A DNA stretch of 35,361 bases, from assembly GCA_022844225.1 (NCBI GenBank), contig JALHMC010000023.1:25143-60503 (forward strand), written 5' to 3'. Origin of the DNA: Hyphomicrobiaceae bacterium. GTDB lineage: Bacteria; Pseudomonadota; Alphaproteobacteria; Rhizobiales; Hyphomicrobiaceae. Of this stretch, positions 8,542-15,949 are shown piece after piece. Numbering within the stretch: the stretch's first letter is position 1; each line of letters starts with the position of its first letter. The position numbers were made by a program, and so were the translations under genes. A model generated the notes under the pieces. The model worked only from the letters and a program-made list of their open reading frames with translations, did not search any database and was not told the DNA's origin.

Positions 8542-9738
8542 CTACTCGGCCGCAGTGCGCTTGGCGGACCCCGCGTTGAGATCCTTCAACCGAGGCATGA
8601 CCTCTTTCGCGAACAGCCGGATGTTGTCCATCGTATCAGCGTGCGAGAGGTGACCGCCCTGGCCAAAGAACAGCAGATGTCCGAAGCCGCCGATGCGGTC
8701 GTTGAAGTCCTTGATCTGTTGGTAGACATCGTCCGGCGTGCCCGCGAAAACCGTGTCGGTCTCCATGAACTGCTCGACGCTCGCCGTGCGATGGTCGACG
8801 GCATTGCCTTTGCGGTCCTTGACGAACGACCGCCCGGCTGGTCCCGCTTTCAGCATGGCGACGTTGGCATTGACCGAGTTGTACCCTGGCGGATTCGTGA
8901 ACGGCTCGTAGACGACGGGTGCCGTGCGCACGTAATCCGCAATCAAGTGAGCGCGCTTGAGGCCTTCCTCGCGTGTCGCCCCGACACCGATGCAGGCCGC
9001 ATAGGCGAACCGGTCGGGTCCCGCCGTGCGCCCGAGTTCGGCAGCGCGCTTGCGGTAGGCATCGAACATCGGTTTGGCCACACTGCCCGAGAGAAGCGTC
9101 GCGATCACATGTCCGCGCTCGGCTGCGGCAATGCCGCTGTCGATCGACAGGCCCGTCATCCACACCGGCGGGGTCGGCTGCTGCAGAGGCCGCGGCCAGA
9201 TGTTGACGGCCCGGTAGTGGTAGTACTCCCCCTCCCACGAGAACGGCCCGTCCGTCGTCGACATGGCCTTCAGGATGAGATCGTGTGCCTCCCAGTATCG
9301 GCGCATCAGCCGGGCAGGGTTTGAGTTGGCGGGATGAATTTCATAAGGCGCGCCCTTGACGAGTCCCATCTCCAGGCGCCCGCCCGATAGCACGTCGAGC
9401 CACGCCATCTCCTCGGCGACCCGCACGGGATCCGGCCGGTTCGCGATTGGGTTGCCGAGCGAGAGCAGTCGCGCCGTCTTCGTCTCGCGCGCGATGATGG
9501 CGAGCGCCATCGGCACCGACACCGTCATGCAGGTTGCGGTCGAGTGATGCTCGTTGACCATGATGTCGAGCCCCGCCTCGTCGCAGTAGGCGAACTCGTC
9601 GAGATAGCGGTGCAGCAGCTTGTGAGCGTCATGGGGGTCGACCACCTTGTTCGGGTAGACGACGCGGAGCGAGCCCCGCTTCAAACCTTCATCCCAGGCC
9701 GGATGATAGGCCATCTCGGAGAAGTACCAGACGCGCAT
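8542..9738 (-). CDS. LLM-class flavin-dependent monooxygenase
   Basis: A 398-residue luciferase-like monooxygenase with a TIM-barrel fold. Such enzymes use reduced FMN from a separate reductase to oxygenate small organic substrates. Family features seen: a start 'MRVWYFSEM', the NEHHSTATC segment of the flavin pocket, 'RVAEEMAWLDVLSGGRLEMG', a typical strand-helix motif, and 'NIWPRPLQQPTPPVWM' in the middle. GGAG lies about 7 bases before ATG 9738. The stop of the next upstream minus-strand gene, an alpha/beta hydrolase, is 91 bp away. An oxygenase with a hydrolase suggests sequential attack on one substrate, for example an ester or lactone product, but the substrate is not evident. It ends convergently with dnaE2, 73 bp apart. 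Confidence 0.93.
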   Translation of the reverse strand: MRVWYFSEMAYHPAWDEGLKRGSLRVVYPNKVVDPHDAHKLLHRYLDEFAYCDEAGLDIMVNEHHSTATCMTVSVPMALAIIARETKTARLLSLGNPIANRPDPVRVAEEMAWLDVLSGGRLEMGLVKGAPYEIHPANSNPARLMRRYWEAHDLILKAMSTTDGPFSWEGEYYHYRAVNIWPRPLQQPTPPVWMTGLSIDSGIAAAERGHVIATLLSGSVAKPMFDAYRKRAAELGRTAGPDRFAYAACIGVGATREEGLKRAHLIADYVRTAPVVYEPFTNPPGYNSVNANVAMLKAGPAGRSFVKDRKGNAVDHRTASVEQFMETDTVFAGTPDDVYQQIKDFNDRIGGFGHLLFFGQGGHLSHADTMDNIRLFAKEVMPRLKDLNAGSAKRTAAE

Positions 9739-9829
9739 GTGTGGCTCCCTTGGAGACGTAAGGCTTCGTGTGTCGGTGTTTCGCGGCCATTGGCAAGGAG
9801 CGACGTCTCGCCACCGAGGCTGCGGGGAC

Positions 9830-10594
9830 TCACCCTTCGCCGCGGACGGCTCTCGCGAAGGCGTCGGGCTGTTCCCAATGAGGATAGTGTCCGGCACCCG
9901 CGATCGTGACCGATCGCGCCTGCGGCAAGGCCTCGGCCCAGCCCTTGCGATAGGTGGGCGACAGGATGCGATCCGCCGCGCCCCAGATCAGCAGCGCGGG
10001 CTTGTCGATCCGGTGCAGCCAGGGCTTCAGTCGGGGATTGTGCATGTACGGCCGCCACCCGAACAGGCAGAGCGCCTCGCGGCCACCGACGACCCCGCGC
10101 AGCGCCGCATCCGACAACGTCGCCATGTCGACCGTGCCCTTCGCAGGGTCGGCCCAGGTGTGCGCCAGAAGCTCGGCTTGGGACATGGCGTGCATGTCGG
10201 CGATGTCGCGCTCATCGCGCCCGGAAACCTTGATCCCGAGAGGCGCAGCCAAAACGACACGAGAGAATCGTGCCGACGACCGCACCATCATTTCCGCCGC
10301 GATCCATCCGCCGAACGAGCAGCCGACGAGTGTCGCGTCGCTGAGCTTCAGCTTGTCTGCGAGGTCCAGGTAGAGGTAGGCGAGATCGTCGACGCTGCCG
10401 ATCCAGTCGGGCAGCATCGATCCACCCCAGCCCGGATGCGTCGGCGCGATCACGCGGTGCGTTCGCGCGAGGAGATCCAGCCAGGGACGTTCGGCGCCTA
10501 GTCCCTCGCCGGCGTGCAGAAACAGGAGTGGCGGTCCGGCCCCCCGCTCGACGATTTCGAGTTCGACGCCAGCTATGCTCGTCGTTACGGCCAT
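9830..10594 (-). CDS. Alpha/beta-fold hydrolase
   Basis: A 254-residue alpha/beta hydrolase. The nucleophile elbow GCSFGG places Ser93, with Asp208 in WGAADRI and His236 in GAGHYPHWEQP as the likely catalytic triad. The oxyanion region 'LLFLHAGEG' near residue 23 replaces the more common HGxxG with HAGEG. No signal peptide is seen, so it is cytoplasmic. ATG 10594 has AGGG a few bases upstream; a TTG at 10618 is in frame, but it falls inside a perfect palindrome that is better read as an operator. The gene is probably co-transcribed with the downstream flavin monooxygenase, 91 bp away, and could hydrolyse its product. The specific substrate is unknown. Confidence 0.9.
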   Translation of the reverse strand: MAVTTSIAGVELEIVERGAGPPLLFLHAGEGLGAERPWLDLLARTHRVIAPTHPGWGGSMLPDWIGSVDDLAYLYLDLADKLKLSDATLVGCSFGGWIAAEMMVRSSARFSRVVLAAPLGIKVSGRDERDIADMHAMSQAELLAHTWADPAKGTVDMATLSDAALRGVVGGREALCLFGWRPYMHNPRLKPWLHRIDKPALLIWGAADRILSPTYRKGWAEALPQARSVTIAGAGHYPHWEQPDAFARAVRGEG

Positions 10595-10606
10595 CCCTAC
10601 CCTCGG

Positions 10607-10618
10607 TTGTCCGGACAA
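10607..10618. promoter_or_regulatory. Perfect 12-bp palindrome, possible operator
   Basis: TTGTCCGGACAA is fully self-complementary. It lies 12 bp upstream of the ATG of the alpha/beta hydrolase gene, at the head of the hydrolase-monooxygenase unit. The TTGT...ACAA form resembles operators of FadR-type GntR regulators. No such regulator gene lies in the window. Confidence 0.35.
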
Positions 10619-10698
10619 TCAGAAGCTCAAGGTTAGGCACGCTCTCGATCGTTCTGCAACTGGCCGTTGCTCGATCGGTGGAAGTGAGCCGCCGATCA

Positions 10699-12819
10699 TC
10701 ACCCAAGGACGCTGCGGGGAGCATCCGACCTGGCAGTCGCACCAGGGTTGGGGCGCGAGCCCGCTTCGATCGTGGCTCGCTCGTACGGAAGGAGGCGCAT
10801 AGCCGCCACCGGAAACGACAGAGTCCAGATCAGGCCGCTCGGAAGATACTCCACCTCGGCTTGGCCTTGCACGGCCATTGCAACCGTTCTTTTGATCACC
10901 TGGGTACCGAAGCCACTGTCGACCGGCGGCGTTACCGTCGGACCTCCCATCTCCTGCCACGTGAGCTTCCAGCCCGCACCGGTCTCGCCGTCGGCCCCCT
11001 CGACTTGCTCCCAAGCGACCGCCACCCGTCCGGATGGGACGGACAGTGCCCCATACTTGGCCGAGTTGGTCGCAAGCTCGTGGATCGCCAGCCCGATCGC
11101 TTCGGCCGCTGCGGCGGTCAGGATGGCGGGTGGGCCCGTGATGTCGACCGCGCTGCTGTTCTCTCCGACGAAGATCTCGATCTGACTGCGCACGAGATCT
11201 TCGATCGGGGCGCCGCGCCAATCTTGCTTGAGCAGCAGGTCGTGCGACGCCGACAGCCCCTGCAAACGACTGCGGAAAGTCTTGAGGAAGGCGTCCGTCG
11301 ATCCTGTTGTCCGTGCAGTCTGCGTAGCGATGGATTGGATGATGGCCAGCTGGTTCTTCGAGCGATGCGCAATCTCGCGCATCAGGAACAGCCGATGCTC
11401 CTCGTTGGCGATGCGCTCCGTAATATCGTGCAGGATCGAGGACGTCGCGATGATCTTTCCGTCGGGGCGTCGGATTGGGGCCGCTTCGACGGAGACGGCG
11501 ATACGCGTGCCGTCTCGATGCCGCCGTACCGTCTCGGACCGCACATGTTCGCCGGCAACGACGGTGGCTAGCTGCTTCTGGAACGCGTCGATCGCTTCCG
11601 CCGGCACGAGCAAACTCTTCGGCTTGCCGACGATCTCCTCTGCGGTGTAGCCGAACAATCTCTCGGCGGCTGGATTCCACGTGCGAATGGTGCCATCGAG
11701 GTTCATGCTCATGATGGCATCGCCCGACGAGGCGACCAGCGCCGAAAGATGGGCGCTCTCGGTCGCCGCCGTCTCGAAAGCATGCTGCACCTCTTCGAGT
11801 TCCGCGAGCGGATAGCGTGTTTTCCTGAACGACTGGCCCTTGGCGAACGCGGTGGCCATGCGGCCGAGGCTGCGGATCGGCTCGGAGATTCGGGTCGCGT
11901 AGGCGAAAGCTGCCGCTAAGGAGAGCAGCAGTGCGCCGCTGCCGCCCAGCAGAGCCCAAGCGGCATTCCGCTTCAGTGGCGCTTCAACGATCGCCTTGGG
12001 CACGGCGACGACGGTTGTCCAGTCGGTCAGCGAGGACCGACGAAACGAGTTCAGCATGGGCACGCCTTCCCACGTCACGTTCTCGAACGTGCCGGTGGCT
12101 TCGCGGCTATTGGCTGCCGCCTTGAGCTCTGGCCTCGCCATCTGCCCGACGCGCCCTTCAGCGTCGATGCTCCGCATGACGAAGCGGCCGTTCCTGTCAA
12201 CGACGGCGACGACCCAGCCCGGCTCGATGCCGGATTCGGGGAGGATCCTGTCGAGCAGCCTTGCACGAACCTCGGCGGCTAATCCCGCTACGACCTGGCC
12301 GCCTTCGGAAATAGGGACGCTGATGACAAGGGTCGCGTCGTCGAGGCCCGCGCCACGCACGGTTGACACCACTTGTTTGCCGGCAAAGATGCGATCGACG
12401 AGATCGGACCCAGTCATCGCGATTTCGTCGGCACCCTCAGAGCCGTCACCGGTAACCTGGATCTTGCCCTGTCGATCGAAGACCCAGATCCGCTGCAGCT
12501 CTGGCCGGTTGAGCAACGCGCGCGCCTGTTGCCGGAAACTGTCGGCGTTGCCGACGTCCGGAGCGCCGCCCGCCCCGAGGCCGGTGAGCATGCCGAGCGC
12601 ATGGGCGACCTCTCGATCGGTTTGCGCCATGATGTTCTCGGCGTTGTCGCGACGACTTAATTCGATCAACGCCATACGAGCAGTGGCGAGATTGAAAGCC
12701 ATCCAGGCGAAAACGCAGAGAAAAGGCGCCAGGATCAGCAGAACGAGCGTGATGATGCGGAAGCGAATAGTCCGCAGCCCACGGTCCGCGCCCCATGTCT
12801 TACCCAGGCTCGATGCCAT
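10699..12819 (-). CDS. HWE-family sensor histidine kinase with dCACHE and PAS domains
   Basis: A 706-residue membrane sensor kinase. A first membrane helix (about residues 20-42) and a second (about 287-307) enclose a periplasmic sensor region of about 240 residues with a double-CACHE-like pattern (IWVFDRQGKI, VVAVVDRNGRFV). A short HAMP-like linker and a PAS domain (about 355-470, TIRTWNPAAERLFGYT) follow. The kinase core carries the phosphoacceptor His485 in REIAHRSKNQLA, the N box HELATNSAKYG (580-590) and W621-Q-E623, the Trp-x-Glu motif that with the N-box His defines the HWE family. GGAG lies 7 bases before ATG 12819. No response regulator is adjacent, so its partner is encoded elsewhere. 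Kinases of this type often feed into the alphaproteobacterial general stress response or single-domain regulators. Confidence 0.93.
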   Translation of the reverse strand: MASSLGKTWGADRGLRTIRFRIITLVLLILAPFLCVFAWMAFNLATARMALIELSRRDNAENIMAQTDREVAHALGMLTGLGAGGAPDVGNADSFRQQARALLNRPELQRIWVFDRQGKIQVTGDGSEGADEIAMTGSDLVDRIFAGKQVVSTVRGAGLDDATLVISVPISEGGQVVAGLAAEVRARLLDRILPESGIEPGWVVAVVDRNGRFVMRSIDAEGRVGQMARPELKAAANSREATGTFENVTWEGVPMLNSFRRSSLTDWTTVVAVPKAIVEAPLKRNAAWALLGGSGALLLSLAAAFAYATRISEPIRSLGRMATAFAKGQSFRKTRYPLAELEEVQHAFETAATESAHLSALVASSGDAIMSMNLDGTIRTWNPAAERLFGYTAEEIVGKPKSLLVPAEAIDAFQKQLATVVAGEHVRSETVRRHRDGTRIAVSVEAAPIRRPDGKIIATSSILHDITERIANEEHRLFLMREIAHRSKNQLAIIQSIATQTARTTGSTDAFLKTFRSRLQGLSASHDLLLKQDWRGAPIEDLVRSQIEIFVGENSSAVDITGPPAILTAAAAEAIGLAIHELATNSAKYGALSVPSGRVAVAWEQVEGADGETGAGWKLTWQEMGGPTVTPPVDSGFGTQVIKRTVAMAVQGQAEVEYLPSGLIWTLSFPVAAMRLLPYERATIEAGSRPNPGATARSDAPRSVLG

Positions 12820-12959
12820 CGAAGCGCTCCACTGAAGAGCGATCAGGTTAGCTTATTTGTTCGACGGAAGACAGGTTTTGCCTGCCTCTGACCCAGCTGG
12901 TTGTGCGGTCGGCTGATTGTCCGTTGGTCGCGAAATGCCGGTGCCAGTCGCCGAGTCGG

Positions 12960-13922
12960 CTAAGCCCGCTTGGCGCCCCGGCCCGCGGCTGCTGCAGCCG
13001 CTTCCTCGGCGCGGCGCCTGATCTCTGCCCGATAGGGACTGGCTGGGTACGTGCCGAGGATCCTCAGCTCGGTCGAGAAGAACGACAACTCCTCTAGCGC
13101 CAGCCGTACGAGACGGTCGGCCGGATGCCCCTCGATGTCCGCATAGAACATCGTCGCAACGAACTCGCCATTGACCTGATAGCTTTCGAGCTTGGTCATG
13201 TTGATGCCGTTGGTCGCGAAACCTCCCATGGCTTTGTAAAGCGCGGCCGGCACGTTCCGCACGTTGAAGATGAAGGTCGTGATCACGGGACCGTTGCCGG
13301 GCTCCGCATCGTCCGGCTCTCGCGAGAGGATGACGAAGCGCGTGGTGTTGTGCTTCTCGTCGTCAACGTCGCTGGCAAGGATGTCGAGACCATAGATGTC
13401 GGCGGCGAGCTTTGGTGCCAGCGCCGCCTTCGTCTTGTCGCCCCACTCGGCGACTTGTCGCGCGGCCCCTGCGGTATCGCCGGCAACATGCGGCTTCAGA
13501 CCGTACTGACGGATCATTTTGCGCGACTGTCCGAGCGCGTGCACGTGACTGTAGAGATCGGTGATGTCCTCGAGCCGGGCACCTTTGATGGCCATCAGCT
13601 GATGACGGATCGGCAGGAAGTGCTCGCCGACGATGTACAGGCCCGAGTTCGGCAGCAGATGGTGGATGTCCGCAACCCGCCCCGCCAGAGAATTCTCGAT
13701 CGGGATCATGGCGTAGTGCGCATCCCCCGACTGCACCGCACCGATTGCGTCCTCGAACGTAGGGCACGGCATCGGCTCGAGTTCGGGATGAACCTGACTG
13801 CACGCGGTGTGCGAGTTGGCACCCGGCTCGCCCTGATAGGAGATGCGGGATTTCGACGGCGAGGCGGCGCTCACTGACTTGGCCGGCACGGGTTGTCCCG
13901 CGCTTGGCTTCTTGCTGGGCAT
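12960..13922 (-). CDS. pheA: Prephenate dehydratase
   Basis: A 320-residue monofunctional prephenate dehydratase, which converts prephenate to phenylpyruvate in phenylalanine synthesis. The catalytic domain runs from ISYQGEPGANSH (residues 27-38) through MIPIENSLAGRV to the TTRF motif at 193-196, whose Thr is essential in the family. A C-terminal ACT domain (about 214-290) with TKLESYQ replaces the ESRP phenylalanine-binding signature of enterobacterial enzymes. An N-terminal extension rich in Ser, Lys and Pro (1-25) and an Ala-rich tail are probably disordered. AAGGA lies 9 bases before ATG 13922. It is 36 bp downstream of kdsB on the same strand, so they are likely one operon. This pairing, with a divergent cytochrome c, is common in Hyphomicrobiales. 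Confidence 0.96.
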   Translation of the reverse strand: MPSKKPSAGQPVPAKSVSAASPSKSRISYQGEPGANSHTACSQVHPELEPMPCPTFEDAIGAVQSGDAHYAMIPIENSLAGRVADIHHLLPNSGLYIVGEHFLPIRHQLMAIKGARLEDITDLYSHVHALGQSRKMIRQYGLKPHVAGDTAGAARQVAEWGDKTKAALAPKLAADIYGLDILASDVDDEKHNTTRFVILSREPDDAEPGNGPVITTFIFNVRNVPAALYKAMGGFATNGINMTKLESYQVNGEFVATMFYADIEGHPADRLVRLALEELSFFSTELRILGTYPASPYRAEIRRRAEEAAAAAAGRGAKRA

Positions 13923-13958
13923 GCTGAACGGTCCTTGAGGACGAGTTTGGGGCGAGGG

Positions 13959-14705
13959 CTAGCTCTTCCCAAGCGCACGACGTGCTCGCTCGAGGTCGGC
14001 TGGCGTGTCGACGCCGAGAGGTACTGTATCGACCAGGGCGACGTCGATGCGCATGTTGTCCTCTAGGGCGCGGAGCTGCTCGAGGCGCTCCCGCAGTTCG
14101 AGGGGCGACGGCTTCAGTGACACGAAGCGCTCGAGGGCGTTGCGCCGATACGCATAAATGCCGATGTGATGATAAAGAGGACCTTCGCCCCATGGCGCCG
14201 TCGCGCGGGTGAAGTAAAGGGCACGTAATGTTCGGCCGCCCTGGCCGGTTGGCGTGCCGACCACTTTTACCACGTTCATATTGTTGCGCTCTTCCTCGCT
14301 GGAGATCTCGGCAGCGAGCGTCGCAATGTGGACTTCCTTCCGTTCGAGAGGTTCAAGACAGGCCCTCACGAGCCTCGGCTCGAGGGTCGGCAAGTCACCC
14401 TGGAGATTGACGACGAGGTCCCGATCACCGTCAGGGTCGATTCGGCTGATTGCCTCGAAGACTCGGTCTGAACCCGATGCGTGATCCGCCCGTGTCATGA
14501 CGGCCTCTCCTCCGGCCCGCCGGACGGCATCCTGAATTTCCTCGGCATCGGTGGCCACGACGACGCGACCAACCTCGGCTGCCATCGCCCGGCGCCAGAC
14601 GTGGACGACCATCGGTTCGCCATTGATATCCGCCATCGGCTTTCCCGGCAGCCGCGACGCCTGCATGCGAGCTGGAATAACAACAATGGCGCTGGGGGGG
14701 CGCAT
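13959..14705 (-). CDS. kdsB: 3-deoxy-manno-octulosonate cytidylyltransferase
   Basis: A 248-residue CMP-Kdo synthetase, which activates Kdo with CTP for lipopolysaccharide core assembly. The nucleotide-binding N terminus '[15 protein letters not shown]' is characteristic, followed by [18 protein letters not shown], '[14 protein letters not shown]' and [19 protein letters not shown] contains the conserved metal-coordinating Asp of the family. ATG 14705 is preferred because GAGG stands 6 bases upstream; a TTG at 14726 is in frame but unsupported. It precedes pheA by 36 bp and is divergent from the cytochrome c gene, with 212 bp between. Confidence 0.96.
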   Translation of the reverse strand: MRPPSAIVVIPARMQASRLPGKPMADINGEPMVVHVWRRAMAAEVGRVVVATDAEEIQDAVRRAGGEAVMTRADHASGSDRVFEAISRIDPDGDRDLVVNLQGDLPTLEPRLVRACLEPLERKEVHIATLAAEISSEEERNNMNVVKVVGTPTGQGGRTLRALYFTRATAPWGEGPLYHHIGIYAYRRNALERFVSLKPSPLELRERLEQLRALEDNMRIDVALVDTVPLGVDTPADLERARRALGKS

Positions 14706-14766
14706 GGGGGCCTCGAATGGTGACAATTCGTCTCGGGCAGATGTCGTAGTTCATCATGGTCGCCGG

Positions 14767-14794
14767 TTGCAAGGGGAGCGGGAGTTCATATAGT
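14767..14794 (+). promoter_or_regulatory. Possible promoter of the cytochrome c gene
   Basis: TTGCAA (14767-14772), a 16-bp spacer and TATAGT (14789-14794) resemble a sigma70 promoter: five of six matches at -10, weaker at -35. It would give a leader of about 115 bases before ATG 14918. It is the only reasonable candidate in the divergent kdsB/cytochrome c gap. Confidence 0.35.
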
Positions 14795-14917
14795 TGCGGC
14801 GGCTTTTGGGTTGGACGTGGGCAAATGGGCCACGCCGAGGGGCATGTTATTGACCCGGCGCAACTCCCGTGCTCGCCTGATCGGCAATTTGCGACGCAAG
14901 AGGCGGAATCGAGCGCA

Positions 14918-15532
14918 ATGAACAGCTTCGAATTGAACAAGATTGCCGGCGGCGTGCTCTCAGCGCTTCTGTTCATCTTCGGCGTGCCCGAGCTTGCCGC
15001 CATGATGCAGGGGCACGGCGACGGTCACGGCCCCGGTGCGGGCTATCAGTTGCCGATGCCCAAGGACACCGGCGCAAAGAACGGCGGCGCACCGGCCGCG
15101 GATGCGTTCTCGTTCGCAAAGGTTGCGGCTGCGCTGGCCAAAGGAAATCCAGACTCCGGTAAGGAGGTATTCAAGGCGTGCAACGCATGTCATACGCCTG
15201 AGAAGGGTGGCGCTAATAAGCTTGGCCCCAATCTGTACGGCATCGTGGGGCGCGACGTCGCGAAACTCGCGAGCTTCACCAACTATTCGCCGGCGATCGC
15301 AGCCAAGGGTGGCCAATGGACTTGGGAGGCACTGACCGAATTCATCCACGATCCGAAGTCTTCCATCCCTGGCAATCGCATGTCGTACGCGGGCGTGAAA
15401 GACGTCGCCGAGATGGGCGATCTGCTCGCCTATTTGCGGACGCTGGCCGATGCGCCCGTGGCTCTGCCGGAAGTTCCGGCGGCGGCAGCCCCGGCCCCTG
15501 CAGCCGCAGCGCCTGCCCCTGAAAAGAAGTAG
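14918..15532 (+). CDS. Membrane-anchored class I cytochrome c (CycM/c552-like)
   Basis: A 204-residue c-type cytochrome kept on the periplasmic side by an uncleaved N-terminal helix (about residues 8-28, GGVLSALLFIFGVPELAA). The haem-binding motif is C88-N-A-C91-H92, with Met155 in SIPGNRMSYAG the likely sixth ligand. The spacing and motifs (LGPNLYGIVGR, 'FTNYSPAI') match the CycM/cytochrome c552 group, which carries electrons between the bc1 complex and terminal oxidase. The C-terminal 25 residues are an Ala-Pro repeat tail ending in EKK. ATG 14918 is chosen because the membrane anchor begins directly after it; the ribosome binding site is weak. Divergent from kdsB-pheA. Confidence 0.93.
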   Translation: MNSFELNKIAGGVLSALLFIFGVPELAAMMQGHGDGHGPGAGYQLPMPKDTGAKNGGAPAADAFSFAKVAAALAKGNPDSGKEVFKACNACHTPEKGGANKLGPNLYGIVGRDVAKLASFTNYSPAIAAKGGQWTWEALTEFIHDPKSSIPGNRMSYAGVKDVAEMGDLLAYLRTLADAPVALPEVPAAAAPAPAAAAPAPEKK

Positions 15533-15949
15533 ACTGCCCGTGTTCCGCTTTGGGAGTGCCGCTTCAGTGGTGCGGCGCTACTTAAGAGTAGACGCCAAAG
15601 CTTCCCTGCCGGATTGCATAACTCGGCCACCGGGTGTGGGTGGCTGCCGGTTTGCATGGCCCCAATGCACGAACGGTCGCGTGAGATGCCGCGCGGCGGA
15701 CGTTTGACGGGGTGCTCGTCTCTTCATCCGCGCCATCGAGGGATTTTGGCCTAGCCTGAAGAATAATTAACTTGGCAGTGGCCTCACGTCTTCCCATGCT
15801 GCTGAAGTCTTCAGCGAGCATGACTGCGAAGAGAACGCGCTGACTTGCTTGCGGGCATGAGGCCGGCGCCACAGCCGCTCATGTGCGTTCGTACAGGCCG
15901 CCGGTGCCACCATGTGGCTATCTGGCAGAATGGGAGCCGCCACCCGCCC
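15533..15949. other. Intergenic region ahead of the Yej-type operon
   Basis: About 417 bp without a convincing gene. Near its start, GCCGC (15558-15562) and GCGGC (15572-15576) could form a small hairpin after the cytochrome c gene, but no T-tract follows. The AT-rich patch GAATAATTAA near 15761-15770 is a possible -10 area without a good -35. The striking element is the long dyad at 15795-15822, annotated separately. Confidence 0.5.
15795..15822. promoter_or_regulatory. 28-bp dyad upstream of the solute-binding protein genes
   Basis: Outer arms CATGCT (15795-15800) and AGCATG (15817-15822) enclose inner arms GCTGAAG (15801-15807) and CTTCAGC (15809-15815) around a single central T, with only G816 unpaired. 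As DNA it is a candidate operator; as RNA it would be a tight hairpin. No T-tract follows, so it is not an intrinsic terminator. It lies about 130 bp before the operon's first ATG. Confidence 0.5.

Noticed and set aside
15771..15790. Sigma54-type promoter at TTGGCAGTGGCC
   Set aside because: The -24-like TTGGCA has no GC-containing -12 element at the right distance.
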